The notes under the pieces are model-generated. The model did no database searches, was not told where the DNA came from, and saw nothing but the letters and a program-made list of their open reading frames with translations. A program made the translations under genes and the position numbers. This document shows, piece by piece, positions 10,818 to 22,203 of a stretch of 64,000 nucleotides of DNA. Location of the stretch: assembly GCA_022661535.1 (NCBI GenBank), contig JAKULF010000005.1, positions 2,170,001-2,234,000 of the forward strand. Reading direction: 5' to 3'. The first letter of the stretch is position 1. The number at the start of each line of letters is the position of its first letter. The DNA comes from Eutypa lata. Lineage: Eukaryota > Ascomycota > Sordariomycetes > Xylariales > Diatrypaceae.

Positions 10818-11495
10818 ATGTTGAAGATTTCCGCCCTCGTCGTACGAGGGGTTCTGGTATGTTGACTTGATATCCAATGGTAATAAGCGGCTTCACCTTA
10901 CATCTGCTATAGGTAATCTCTGGTGCTGTTGTCCTTGGACTTTCCTCTAGCTTGGCGAAGCAGCAGCTCGTTGAAGCAGTACCAGCTGTCACATCTTTCA
11001 GTGCCTTTGTTGGAGCATTTGGTCTCATCGTCACTGGAATCGGACTTCTTTCGTTATGGATCGAGAAGATCCCCACTATGGTTATCCTAGTGGCTGATGC
11101 ACTCTCCGGGGCATTTTATATTGCCGCCGGCATCGTAAGTGACTACTGCCATAATCCCTTCCGCCTCCAGTAATCCCAAAGGATAACGAGCTAACAAATA
11201 CCGGCAGGCTCTCACACTTGCCTTGAAGCCAGTGTCCAGTTGCACTGCTACCGACGACACATCCTACGCTCTGCGATACTACAACAAAGTATTGAACGGT
11301 GGCTGTGTAACAGAGGGTGATGGAGACGTGGTTTGCAACGTGGTGGATTCGAACTTGCAAGATTTGACCATTGGCAGATGCAAGCGTGCCCGTGCCGACA
11401 ACGTGTGGGAGTATGTCGGCTTCGTCTGTGCGATCTGTATGATTGTCATCACATACGTAGTTCGCAGACGTGGCGGGAGCACGGCTTATGTTTAG
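10818..11495 (+). CDS. Small MARVEL-like four-helix membrane protein
   Basis: Three exons give 182 aa: 10818-10856, 10913-11134 and 11208-11495. Both introns are GT-AG (56 and 73 bases; the second has CTAAC before CCGGCAG), and all junctions are phase 0. Hydrophobic segments lie at about residues 5-25, 42-62, 68-92 and 155-172. The loop between the third and fourth helices carries four Cys (SCTATDD, GGCVTEGD, VVCNVV and GRCKRAR). The four-helix plan with a Cys-containing extracellular loop is typical of fungal MARVEL-like proteins. The start is the first ATG after a TTCATC leader, and the short first exon completes helix 1. Function is unknown, with plasma membrane or vesicle membrane as the expected site. 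The exon structure is inferred from splice signals and frame continuity. Confidence 0.75.
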
Positions 11496-12154
11496 GGTCT
11501 TACGTCTATCTTGAATGGGCTGTCGATGGTTGCGCATGCGAGAAACCCAGACAAGCAGCAGCAACCTCGTCATTCTATCCAACGATGGGTTTCCTGAACG
11601 ATAAAAGAGTATATGCCAAGGGTACCCCATCGACATGGCTGTACTCGTGGGATCATGACCCCAGTTTAACTTCAGACCATGTTGAGATAATGTTGTTATT
11701 AGCAGCGTCGCTTCGGGTCTCATTCACATATATTTTTAAGCGACAAAGATCTATGAACATGTAAGACTACCTAAGCATTAATTGAGATTTCAATGAGCAA
11801 TTCAAAGCTTTCCAGCTTCCTGGTTTAAGAACATCTTGGCATATAAAATGACCCCACTTTAAGATGGTTGCGAATCCAGGCACATGCGCCCTATCTTTCA
11901 TGCTATTGGATAACACGCGAATGCAACTTAGCAGAAGTCGACAGCTTCGATTAAGTCTGCGGGGAGGCTAAGAGGCGTTGATAGATACTTATGAGCTGGG
12001 CTTCACACGTGCGCCTAACTTTAAATCTACTCCATGTTACTTATTATAAGAGCTTGGCGTGGTAGAACAGGGGAGCTAGTATTAAGTATAAGTTAGCCCG
12101 CAACTTCCGGAGCTTCTGTAAGTCATCATAAGTTTACCCACCGAATTCATAGAC
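11496..12154. other. Intergenic upstream of the PI-PLC-like gene
   Basis: Spacer of about 660 bases with no recognisable gene, RNA or repeat. A long minus-strand frame covering 11082-11723 is antisense to the MARVEL-like gene and looks like a shadow. Confidence 0.45.
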
Positions 12155-13644
12155 ATGAACAACGGCAAAATGGTGAGTATCTGAAAAAAACCTAATCAAG
12201 CACTTTGAAGTCATAGCACTAACGGATTATACATCTGCGGCTAAGACGGGAAACACTTTCAAAACTGTGGCGGCTTGCTGTAAGTGGATTTGCTCATCAT
12301 AGAAAAATAGTATAATAATTTGCTGACTTTTAAGGATAGCTTTCATTGGCAGCGCTGTCGCTACTTCTACGCACGGCTACCCGAAGAATGAACTCAGATG
12401 GTCTAACGCCGTGCGGATGAACCAAGTCCAAGTCGTCGGCACTCACAACAGCTACCACAGGGAATCGCCCATCGAGGCCAAGGAAGTCCAGGCAAGCATC
12501 CTGCCCAACATCACAAACTACTACTACTCCCATGCCGCCCTCGACATACAGGCGGACTACATGTCCGTCCGCAACTTCGAGCTGGATATCTTTCCGGATC
12601 CCGATGGGGGCCTGTATGCTCACCCACTGGTGACCACACTCTCCGGGACGGATCCCCCGCCCCAGGACGTGATGAACAAGGCGGGCATCAAGGTCCTCCA
12701 CGTAGCCGATGCCGACGTCTGGGCGACCTGCCACACCCTGGTCGACTGCCTGACCGTGGTGAAGAAGTGGTCGCAGGCTCACCCCGACCACGTGCCCATC
12801 CCGTTCATGCTGGAATTCAAGACAGCGGAACAAGCGCTTGCCGATAATGGCGGCGCGCCGGTCATACCCTGGAACGATACTGCACTGCTCGACGGGCTCG
12901 ACGCCGAGATCCGCTCCGTGTTCGCACCGGAGCAGCTAATCACGGCGGACGACCTGCGCCACGGAAAGCAGACACTAGAGCAATCGATCCTCACACGCGG
13001 CTGGCCGGACCTTGACTCAGCGCGGGGCCGCGTCTTTTTCCTCATGGATAATGCGCCTGGGCCGATACGAGACGGTAAGCAAATTCCGTAGGAACTTCCT
13101 TCCCCTTGTGGGTTACCTTTAGTCCTTGAAGGTACCTACTGCAAAGGGGTGTGTTCGGGAGCACGATCTCCCGAACATCTCCCACCCTTACCCAACGAAA
13201 ATATCCTTCAAGAATTAATTACTGACACTAGACGTTGCAGTGTACACGGCAGGGAGGCCGTCCCTCGAGGGCCGTATCGTCTTCACCAACTCGGAGCCGG
13301 GGCTCGCCGACTGCGCGTTCCAGAAGCTCAACGACCCGCGGGGCGACGAGAACCTCGCCAACATCCAAGAGCAGGTCAGGGCCGGGTACTGGGTGCGCAC
13401 GCGCGCGGACGAGCCCCTCACCACTCTTCTAGGCGACGACGTCACCTCGATGCGCGATCCGGCCTTCGAGAGCGGTGCGCAGATCGTTAGTACCGACTTC
13501 CCGGTTTATGGTATGACGAGCCGCTGGGACGTCGACTATGCCGCCCGATTTAATGGCGGGAAAGCGGTCGTCTGCAACCCGATCAACGGTATTAAGAAAT
13601 GCAAGGATGCTGAACTTGAGCCGGAGGAGTATGCTAAGAACTAA
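12155..13644 (+). CDS. Secreted Ca2+-dependent PI-PLC-like phosphodiesterase
   Basis: Four exons (12155-12172, 12246-12279, 12340-13074, 13241-13644) give 396 aa. Two tiny 5' exons build an N-terminal signal-like segment (about residues 11-26, FKTVAACSFIGSAVA), so export is likely. Motifs of the Ca-dependent phosphoinositide PLC C1 family follow in order: VGTHNSYH (first catalytic His), FELDIFPDPDGG with AHP (metal ligands and second His), FMLEFKT, and near the C-terminus STDFPVYGM. Members are TIM-barrel phosphodiesterases that may cleave phosphoinositides or related diesters; fungal substrates are not established. The third intron (166 bases) falls before VYTAGRPSLEGRIVF and is required to restore frame. 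The 5' exon assignment is less certain than the rest. Confidence 0.82.
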
Positions 13645-15013
13645 GTACTCTAATTACAACTATTCGGGCATAATACAATAATACACTACTTGGGGTGTGT
13701 CACTCAGATCACTATAGCTGTATATATTTTTACTGTCGGGATTAAATTATATCAAGTAATTACATGACTAAATAGTGTACATCTAAAACCTACACTGATA
13801 TATATATATATATCAAACTGGTGATGTGATTAATATGGTCCGTACTTAAAGTAGCCCTCTAAATACCTGAATGTTTTGGTAATAGTCCCTGCGTAGTATA
13901 TCCGGGTGCTGCTGCCAGCTCTTTTAAGTGCCAACAATAAAGCGGCCATGAATCAATGGAAACCCTGCTAGAGCAAGAACACCAACAAGGAACTCGTCCC
14001 TGCTAATCGGCTGGAGGATTTTTGGTCTTCAGTAGCTCCAGCTGCTCGTCAAGACCAATTTTCTTCAGCAAATCAAAATGCTGTTCAAGCTCCACAATAC
14101 AACTGGGTGGAATATCAGACATGCCATCGATCGCGGAGTGGAATAATTCCCGGCTTATGCACTGGACACACCGTATATTTAGAGCTTCTATTCCCATTGA
14201 GACAGAACCATCATCTTCATCGTGCTTTCGCCTTGTCTCGAGGCTATCCCCACAGCTGAAATGTTGGAGGGTGACGAAGGTCGGCATTTCAACCATCACT
14301 GAGGGAACCATTTGGATCAAAAGACGGGGGAGTAAGAAAGTGGAAATGATTTAAAGATGAAAAACGATACAGAGGAGACGGGGTAAAGAAAAAGACGCTA
14401 TGGGCAGTTTTATGGTAACTCAAACAATGTGTAGGATACTATAAATATCTTTGAAAGTCTTCAGAAGACTGGATGAGTGGTATTCTTTCAGAATAATTGT
14501 GTTCTTGACTGTTTTAAGCTGACTGATGGCTATCTATCATTGGCTCAAGGTCCAAAGGCATACACTTATGAGCATGAACAAGACTCGGCCGTAGTTTCTG
14601 CTAATGTATACATTTTTTTATTTTCAAAACAAGTAGAACTTAAATCCTGTTCCATATGACCATATTAAGTTACAAGGCCTGCTTTATTCTCTGGTCAGCC
14701 ACTCTCTCACATCCCACTTGGTAACAAACAAAGCTGTCATTGATGAAAGATAAGTGAAAACCATTCTTTCAATATTCCGGAAAAGAAAACTATGTGGAGG
14801 CGTCCAACAATGAAAACAGCTTGGCCTGAATATATGGAATGGGCTTGTGGTCACATAACTGATCTCGGAAACTGCGATACACTCGAGCACCCAGACGGAG
14901 TACCTGTCCTCTACGACAGGCTTCGTCATTGCTTCGACTGCAGGGCAGATAACCACGAACTTAGCCTTCTTCGCTGACTGCATGATCCCCTTGGAGATAG
15001 TTGTAGGCATGTT
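13645..15013. other. Intergenic with one doubtful small ORF
   Basis: Spacer containing a (TA)n tract at about 13799-13812. A minus-strand 102-codon frame at 14003-14311 is listed separately. A further minus-strand frame (14684-15010) starts just beyond the methyltransferase stop but has no recognisable feature. Confidence 0.45.
14003..14311 (-). CDS. Doubtful small protein
   Basis: A minus-strand frame of 102 codons from ATG at 14311 to TAG-type stop at 14003-14005. The N-terminal half has several Cys; the C-terminal half (about residues 70-100) is predicted to be an amphipathic, Leu/Lys/Glu-rich helix. No domain was recognised, and the start context is weak. Local base composition is only slightly more coding-like than its flanks. 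It could be the 3' exon of a larger gene or a chance frame. Confidence 0.25.
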   Translation of the reverse strand: MVPSVMVEMPTFVTLQHFSCGDSLETRRKHDEDDGSVSMGIEALNIRCVQCISRELFHSAIDGMSDIPPSCIVELEQHFDLLKKIGLDEQLELLKTKNPPAD

Positions 15014-15913
15014 TTAATTGGCTTTGCGTCCGACAACAGTCACAACCTTGCCTTGGTGGGCGACGACCCCTTTTTCCGTCTCTCCCACAGCTTTTGCGAA
15101 CAAGTCTACCCATGACTCTCTAGTCATCGGTGCCCCAGGAGCTGTTGCTTTGGGTGGGAAATGGACAGCAAGCTCCTCCCAGACCATCAGATAATCTTCG
15201 GTCCAAGCTTTCTTATCCTGCTTCCTGGTCTCAATCCCCTGCATGTGAACATCTTCGAAGCCGTGCTCCTTCAGGTGGCGGTCCAGCTCCCCTAGGAACT
15301 CAAACTCCACCCCCCGTGCCTTCCCTCCTGCATGTAAAATCTGTATGATGGTGTTTAGTGAGTTGGTCGAGACCTCGGGAGAAGGCGCCTCGACGAAGTA
15401 TGTATCGGCCCTTGACTCTTCCCACTGCAACCAGCCACCTGGCTTTAACAAGGCTAGCGCGGTAGATAGGAGAGGCGTGAGATCCGAGTTTAGGATGACG
15501 CTGACGAGGGCGCGAACGTGGACAATGTCATAAGCGCCTATCAGCTCCTCGGGCAACGGTTTGGTAAAGACGTTGAGCTTATTCAGAGTCACCGTTTCCG
15601 GAAGAAAGGGCGGCGCTGGGAAGTTGATCGGGTTGACATCGTAGCCGTCAAGCTTGGCAGACACGCCCTTCTTAGACAGATAGCCGTCCAGATCGCTCAG
15701 CCAGATGCCATTGCCGCAACCGAGGTCGGCAACTCGCAATTCCTTGGCGCCCTCTACGGCTGCCTGGACATGTGGCTCTAGGACGAAATTGATGGTGTTC
15801 TGGAAAAGGAGATGCTGCAAATGAAGGCGGGCCGAAGTCCTGAAATTCCTGGCCGGTGCGACCCAGAAGGTTGAAGGGTCATAGTTCGATGATTCAGGAG
15901 CGGAGCTGGCCAT
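15014..15913 (-). CDS. SAM-dependent class I methyltransferase
   Basis: A single exon of 299 aa, ATG at 15913. The S-adenosylmethionine loop (motif I) is VADLGCGNGIW at residues 61-71. It is followed by a nucleotide-ribose acidic residue in KLDGYDVN, the post-I segment AYDIVHVRALVSV (about 127-139) and motif III-like LLKPGGWLQWEES (about 153-165). The order matches the Rossmann-fold class I small-molecule methyltransferases common in ascomycetes (LaeA-like or UMTA-like in general form). The substrate cannot be read from sequence. There is no signal peptide, so it is probably cytosolic. No PKS, NRPS or terpene synthase lies nearby, so there is no evidence that it belongs to a biosynthetic cluster. 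Confidence 0.88.
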   Translation of the reverse strand: MASSAPESSNYDPSTFWVAPARNFRTSARLHLQHLLFQNTINFVLEPHVQAAVEGAKELRVADLGCGNGIWLSDLDGYLSKKGVSAKLDGYDVNPINFPAPPFLPETVTLNKLNVFTKPLPEELIGAYDIVHVRALVSVILNSDLTPLLSTALALLKPGGWLQWEESRADTYFVEAPSPEVSTNSLNTIIQILHAGGKARGVEFEFLGELDRHLKEHGFEDVHMQGIETRKQDKKAWTEDYLMVWEELAVHFPPKATAPGAPMTRESWVDLFAKAVGETEKGVVAHQGKVVTVVGRKAN

Positions 15914-16950
15914 TATATTATAGATGTATACTAATAATCGAATTTTAGACTGAAGATGCTAAGAATCAAGCGAAGCGCAGGTAATTAGCGAACTATGACC
16001 TTGCTATGCTTTGCTATTTATCCACGGTGAGGTTTCCTGTTTATGTAAAGGATAAACGAAGGGATGATGACGGAAACCACGGGACGCCGCCGGTGTTAAG
16101 ATCGGACTCGCTATTGGGACGGAGCCCGCCGTGCCACCGGTATTTCCAATCTAAACAACCTCGGATTAGGCGTCGGACTAGACCCACTATGTAAGAGATG
16201 TAAAAGAAGTTCTAAGGCCAATCAAGCATCATAAGAAATAATCTATGCTCCACTCCCTCCAAGAAGTCGGTGACGCTAATGTTCCTTAGTTAATATAGTC
16301 GGCTCGGGTCCGAGAGCGAATATCCAGAAGTGGAATATGATATCGTCAAGTAGAGACGGGTCCGTCTCTTCGACAGAAGGTTTAATAATCAAAAAATTAA
16401 ATAAAACCCACCTTGATAGTTAACAATACATGGAACTACTGTAGTAATCGTGTAAGTAATTCTGACGCGTACGCCTTTATGCTCAAACTTACATGTTTCT
16501 AACGCTGTATCTTTCCGAACCAAGAACTCCCCAGAATACAAATACGGTGATCCACGTAATACATTGTTCTTTCTATTTTTAGCAACCAACGTTGTGCGAA
16601 TTGGTTTTATTGAGCAGAGGATCGACGTAGGATTGCTAAGCCGACTACGTAGAGCAACTACCACACATCAAGGAATTAATGGTCAGTATACGTAGACATT
16701 ATAAATCGAGAAAATTAATACCAGTATACCATTACTAAGTCCTATCTTGGTTCTCTAAACATACTGAGATCCAAGTTAAGAAATAAAATAGATACATAGT
16801 TCTTTGTAACATTGTGGACTCTAGGGATGCTTTAACTGGTGTTCCTGTGCCCTCATGATGTTACAGTAATAAAGGGGAGGTTGTTTTTTGGTCCTACGTA
16901 AGGGTCCAACAACCATCTAACAAGTTAATTGATGGTGTTGTGATTAACCC
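15914..16950. other. Intergenic between methyltransferase and AT block
   Basis: About 1 kb with no supported gene. The sequence becomes progressively more AT-rich towards 16950. A 91-codon minus frame at 16389-16664 has no features and mixed composition. Confidence 0.45.
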
Positions 16951-17645
16951 TATAATGTATTAAACAACGAAATAATATATTATATCTTTATAAATATACC
17001 GTTAAAGTTAAAAATAATTTAATAATATTAATCACTTACTTTATATTAATTAAATTAATATTAATATGCTTTTATTTTATATTAATTAATTAAAAAAACG
17101 TATTAATTAATATTATTAATTAATATATTAATATTATTAATATAAATAATATATATATTTGTTAATAAATTACATATTAAAATAAATATTATATATATAA
17201 ATTATTTATATAAATTTATTAAGCTTATAATTAAATTTATAATTTATTATTACGTAATTATCGTAAATATAATTTTCGATATTTTAATTAAACTTATTTA
17301 TTAAACTTAAAGTATTAATATAATAATAAACGAATTAATAAAAAAAATATCGTAAGATTTATAATAATAAGTTACGTATTTATATTATATAAAAGTAAAA
17401 ATTTTATTATTAAATTTATTAATACGAATACGAAGTCGAATATATACTTTATATATTATCATTTTAATTAATTATAATTTAAATCTTAATTAATCGTTTA
17501 TATAATATTAATATATTAATAATATTAATATTAATATAATTTTATTAATTAATTAATATTAATATTTAAATAGTTAATATTAATTAATTAAAATAACGTA
17601 TTAATTAATATATATTAATTAATGCATTAATATTATTAAATTGTT
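16951..17645. repeat. Short AT-rich isochore, probably RIP-decayed repeat
   Basis: About 700 bases almost free of G and C, dense in TTAATTAATAT words and with no ORF. The few remaining C are largely in CpG. Both edges are fairly sharp against ordinary sequence. The likely origin is an old transposon fragment mutated by RIP (C to T and G to A). The element can no longer be identified by eye. Confidence 0.75.
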
Positions 17646-18377
17646 TTTAACTTTGCATACCGTAATATAAAATACAGCGAAATGTATTTTGTGATATTTA
17701 GTTGAATTAAGAAAACCCATGAACTTGTTATTAATGATCTATCCTTATTCCTATATGCACTCATGCTCGATGTTAAACCCCTACCTTGAACATGTCTTTC
17801 AAGTTGTAAAGCTATTAGAATAACAATTTATAAGTTTCAAGCTCTGGGCATAATGACCAAACCACCATCATATTACATGGTTGTCAAATCCTGTAGTGCA
17901 ATACTTGGTGTATTGATCTGTCTCTGATGTATTATGTTGTTCTGTGTTGGAAACTAGAAATTTAAGCTGCGAGTGGCGGTACATTCAGCATCAGATATCC
18001 CCGGCAACTATTAAAAAATTTCCAATGCACTGATAGATGCTTGTGTCGGGCTTCTTTGTATGTTCGAGTGAACCAATAGCTAGGTACCCCTTTGTGTGTG
18101 TGACTAGTGACTCCCGAGCATTGTTGGAACCGTTGAATCACCCGCCAGCGCCCCATTCCAACAATTTCTTTGTTCTGCTCTGACGTCCCTCAATATGATA
18201 ACCTTTCTGCTCACTGCTTTTGTGTCGCAGTCTGATTTAAACCCAAATAGTTCCCGCTCTGACGATCTGCTATTTACTTACTTTACAGCTCGAGAATACG
18301 AAATCTACACACAAATCTCATCACATATACAGTCTAACAGTAGCTACGACCACATTATTAAAAATTAAGATATCACG
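17646..18377. other. Intergenic, promoter side of a small membrane-protein gene
   Basis: Spacer of about 730 bases between the AT block and the next gene. The last 100 bases have the CA/TC-rich character of a fungal 5' leader. Nothing else was recognised. Confidence 0.4.
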
Positions 18378-18635
18378 ATGGCTCCTATAAGCAACTACAA
18401 TGAATTAGTAAAGACTGCGATGGACTCACGAACAGATCAAGGGGCGTTTGGACGCAGGATCTTGGGAGAAGCGACGCTTGTACAACGAGACTCGGCGTTC
18501 CAAACATGGTTTGAGGCGGACGGCAAAAATGTTGCTCTCTTTTCGAGCTTAGCGGGTTGCGTGGCGCCGCTCCTTTTAATTGGCATATTATGGATCGTCT
18601 GGTGTTGCACGGTTGGAAGACAGCAGAAGTCTTGA
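18378..18635 (+). CDS. Small single-pass membrane protein, unknown
   Basis: A single exon of 85 aa with a good start (ACGATGG). The N-terminal 50 residues are polar; a membrane segment follows at about residues 52-77 (SLAGCVAPLLLIGILWIVWCC), then a short basic tail (GRQQKS). This is a tail-anchored or type I-like plan without a cleavable signal. No family is recognised. The preceding 100 bases look like a 5' leader and the frame is intact, which favours a real gene. Confidence 0.5.
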   Translation: MAPISNYNELVKTAMDSRTDQGAFGRRILGEATLVQRDSAFQTWFEADGKNVALFSSLAGCVAPLLLIGILWIVWCCTVGRQQKS

Positions 18636-19318
18636 GATGTCGATTCGCACCGACAATAAAACCCAAGGTAGATTGATCACGCCACCTTGATCTTTGCACA
18701 AGGCATGCGAAACCAGAGACCGGCTTGTGCGAGCGATTCGCAGATCCATCGAGTAATAACACCGAGCGGGAATCTACATCTACCTACTATTGAGCTCATT
18801 CCCTCTGGCATCGATATTTTCCCCCACACGGCAGGTAACTAACTATGTGATGTTTTTGGCGCATTGGGATTACGTTCCATACCAGCCTTGCTTGTTTCGC
18901 CCGTCAGATTGCGAATTGAAGCCACAAATGCCAACCCGAGCGCCGCCGCTACTGCCGATCCCGTCAAGGAGCTTTTCTGTGCGGATAGCGCCTGAGACAC
19001 AGCGGCCAGAAATGCGAATCAGCCCAATCCAACCGCCGAAGATCCAGGGGCTCGTCAGTCATGTCGGTCAAATACATCGACCAAATTCCATATTGCCCAT
19101 CTTGATCTTAATGTCGGCCGCGACGTTGGCTTGCCCGGCCTCAGCGTACAAGTACGGCCTTCCCCCGCCGCCCCCATGTGCTGCCGTTGCCATCATCACC
19201 ATCCAACAAACAACCAATCAATCAAGTTCACCATCCAACAACCATCCTCACCAGCTACTTCTCCATTTACCACAACAATCAATACACCCAAATCCCAAAT
19301 CCAAATCCAGCCACGAAA
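18636..19318. other. Intergenic and 5' leader of a secreted-protein gene
   Basis: Spacer of about 680 bases. The final 130 bases before 19319 are C/A-rich (CCATC, CAACAA and CCAAATCC words), as expected for a fungal 5' UTR. Longer ORFs covering 18790-19407 read through this leader and are not supported. Confidence 0.5.
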
Positions 19319-19618
19319 ATGCAGTTCACCATTACAACCCTGCTCTCCCTCCTCGCCGCGACGGTAGTCGCCGCCCCCGTCGGACCCGACGTCACGGCGC
19401 TTACTAGGCCCCTCGACCAGGCGCTAGAGGAGGTCGGAAGGCACACGCCGCCAGCTATGGGGAAGCCCAACGAGTTCCTCAACCAGACGACCACCACGTC
19501 GACGCCCTCTTCTTCGAAGGGAGGGGCGGCGGGCGGCCTCGATGGTCTCCTCGGCGGACTCACCGGCGGGCTTGGCTTGAAGAAGGCGCGAGGAGTGATG
19601 AATAGCACTCTCCTCTAA
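19319..19618 (+). CDS. Small secreted protein with Gly/Leu-rich tail
   Basis: A single exon of 99 aa starting at the ATG at 19319 (AAAATGC context). The N-terminus is a clear signal peptide: MQFTITTLLSLLAATVVAA, with likely cleavage near residue 19. The mature part has a Thr/Ser-rich stretch (TTTTSTPSSS, about residues 57-66) and then a Gly/Leu repeat (GGLDGLLGGLTGGLGL, about 71-86). There are no Cys, so it is not a typical disulfide-rich effector. Small secreted proteins with Gly-Leu repeats are common in ascomycetes and have no established function. The long C-rich 5' leader supports this start rather than upstream in-frame codons. Confidence 0.72.
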   Translation: MQFTITTLLSLLAATVVAAPVGPDVTALTRPLDQALEEVGRHTPPAMGKPNEFLNQTTTTSTPSSSKGGAAGGLDGLLGGLTGGLGLKKARGVMNSTLL

Positions 19619-20094
19619 CTGCTTACTTAGATGATGGGTAAGAGGGAAAATATGGCTGCGATCGAAATTGGTGCTTAGGGACTGGCTGACTGATTGCTTG
19701 ATAGATCGTTTACTTTCGACCATTTATTTTTGTGGTCTGCTTTGCCTGGGAAGATATTTTAGATGTTAGGCTAAGGGTTGGTGATAGATGGGTTTGTGAA
19801 TTGGGGTTTGGGTTGGGGTTGGTACGAAAATAGGGGCACATCGTGGATTATAATTGGAGCTGGGATAGAGCCGTCCTAGATATCTCATACTTTACCCTAT
19901 AATCGAAATGTACGATCATCGGAAGCGCTGTTCTTGGTGTTAGTAGTAGATCTTTCATGATGATTTTAGTGTTTCAGTCGTGCCCTTGGAAGTTCTTGTG
20001 TCTATTAAATTGCTTAACATGTTCCTAACACTGTCGTATTTACTTCGTGCCTAGGATATTTGTTGTGCTACCATATACAACCTAGCTTAAAGCT
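19619..20094. other. Intergenic between convergent genes
   Basis: Spacer of about 475 bases with a GGTTTGGGTTGGGG tract near 19803-19820. It probably holds both 3' UTRs. No gene is seen. Confidence 0.4.
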
Positions 20095-22203
20095 TCATGA
20101 AGGCAAGCCTTGGCTAGACTTCTCGGCCACCAACTCCTTGAACTTCGCTCCGAGCTGGCTGGTAATCCCTGTTGTATTAGGAGGTTTGGGCCGCGACGAC
20201 TCTTCCTTGGCGTGGATTGCAACCGCGTCCGAACTGTCTTTACTCGCCACTGCCTCCGTCTTCCCCGATGCTTTCACCCCCTTAACAACCTTGCCCGTCC
20301 TCAGCGGGCCTTGTTTTGACTTGGGGGAAATGACGGTATTGTCTAGTAATGACTGCCAATGCGACAGATACACGCCAGGGCCGCTCATATGATCAGCTCC
20401 TTGTGTGCCCCCAGCTGTGATGCGCTGCATCCGTTCTTTCGAAATGTCTTCTAGCTTCTGTAGGTATTGGACAAGGGCGTCGATTTCAGCCAAAGTGCTA
20501 CCGCGCTTCTCTATAGGGATCGTATTGAACAATCTTTGCAGATCGCCATCCATGCTGCCAGCACTGAGTTCTTGGCCGTCAACTCCAGAATCCTTCTTAG
20601 CGTTTTCGTCAAGTGTGGTAGCTTCAGATCTGCCGTTTTGTCGGAACGTGAGAACGACCTCCTTGGCCCATGCGCGCCAAGTCTCCCTCAGCTCTGGGCA
20701 CCCCTTCGCAACATCATGCAGGTAATCAAATAGCATGTAACGGTTTCGCCGGAGAAAGTCAACATAGTCATCCACAGAAGCGGGCGTAGACGCAGTTTCC
20801 TTCTGGCTCTTGTCACTGGTCGACTTTTTTGGCTTGCTAGTCTTGATGAGGTCGGTTAAGAGTTTTTCCAATGCACAAACGTGCTTCCGTAGGTCCACAT
20901 GTGCATGGACCTCGCGAATCATTGGCTCAAAGACCGCCAGTACATCTTTGATGACGGATGTAGTGAAGTCGGGATTCTGGCGGCACAAGGCGTCCACGAT
21001 TTTCACCCGGTCTTGGATTGCGAGCTGCGCAGAATAATACTCCAGTAGCTGGGAGTGTTGTGTATCTGTCAATGTGTCCACCAGTTTTCCATCTACTGAT
21101 TCGAGGATAGCCACCACTATGGACTTATTTTGCTTTTGGCTAGTTTCTCGTACAGAATCATGTTGTTCTCTGTTTGCTTGGATGTGTTGATCAACCGCGG
21201 CAAGACATTCGTCGCTTACCCTGTCTTTAGTCCTCTTCATCTTCTCAATCGCCTTGCGGAAATCCCCCGCATCCCACTCAAGAGTCATGGATATTATCCT
21301 AAGATAGTTGAGCACATACCACACGTAAGTAAGTTTTATCAACTCAACTCACCTTTGTAGAAGGTTCATGCCATCAGCAGCATTTTGTGTCAAGCCGAGC
21401 CAATTTGTCACGGCCCCGACACTTACTTTAGCTAAAATCAGTCGGAACAAGCCGCTCATCATTGTAGCCGCATTACCGACCCGCAACGTTTGCGCGATCA
21501 CCGAGTAAGGGATCAAATTGTGCACATTCTCAAGAAGCTTGAGAAGATACGGACCCTCGGCGGATAAAACGAAGATGTAGTGTAAGAGCGTGGCGATGTG
21601 GATAATGGCATAATCCACGGCCGCCTTTACAGCTGGCGAATGGTCCTCAAAACTATTCGTCCTCGTCAGATGGTCGAATAGCTCATCAACTAGGTCCCCG
21701 TAAACGAGATGATATACTGATGCATGGTATCCATTTATCAGATCACTTGTTTCCTTAGGATCGTAGGAGCTCTGGAGAGCTGCATCTCTGCCTTCTGATA
21801 CACCGGCAAGCAATCCCCTCGTGATAGCCTCGTGAATCACCGAAGCCGCCGTTGCTAATCGCTTCCTGCTACCCAATGTCCCTTTATCATAACTTTCTGA
21901 GAAATCTGCTTCGCATAGTCTTAGCATGATGCCTCGAAACTTGACGTTCCAGAATTCAGGCGATAGGTCTCTGATTCCTGGAATCGTTAGGATGAATCTG
22001 GTAAGAAGGAGTTGTAACAGTGGGGTGTAAGATTTGCCGTTCCCGCCATTTTCTCCATTTTTGGCATTGACGTTGAACGGATATCCATATCGGTCTATTG
22101 CCTCTGGGTCTTTGAAGTATTCAACTTCAGTATAGGTATCGTGATGGACCAAGATGTCGAATAAAGCCCGCAGCTGGGAGGCGGTCAAAGATGGTGAAGT
22201 CAT
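20095..22203 (-). CDS. PX-associated (PXB/DUF3818-type) protein without a visible PX domain
   Basis: Two exons on the minus strand, 22203-21353 and 21298-20095, with a 54-base intron (GTGAGT...CTTAG), give 684 aa. The splice joins NLLQR to IISMTLEWD in frame. The N-terminus (LTASQLRALFDILVHHDTY) is the PX-associated start found in fungal relatives of yeast Ypr097w. The following helical region (to about residue 330) resembles DUF3818 of PX proteins. In Ypr097w-type proteins a phosphoinositide-binding PX domain is part of the architecture; here I see no PX signature. The C-terminal 150 residues are low-complexity (Lys/Ser/Ala/Pro). The likely role is membrane or lipid-related trafficking, by family only. 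The upstream region carries a perfect palindrome with a bZIP-type site. Confidence 0.82.

Noticed and set aside
11082..11723. 213-codon minus-strand frame
   Set aside because: Overlaps the spliced MARVEL-like gene on the plus strand and has no recognisable feature.
14684..15010. 108-codon minus-strand frame starting three bases beyond the methyltransferase stop
   Set aside because: No domain, and composition close to spacer; position after the stop suggests chance or a relic, and there is no evidence for a fusion.
18790..19407. Longer frames upstream of and overlapping the small secreted protein
   Set aside because: They read through a C/A-rich 5' leader; the signal peptide at 19319 fixes the true start.
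15014..19618. A secondary-metabolite cluster around the methyltransferase
   Set aside because: No polyketide, peptide or terpene synthase, no P450 and no pathway regulator is present nearby.
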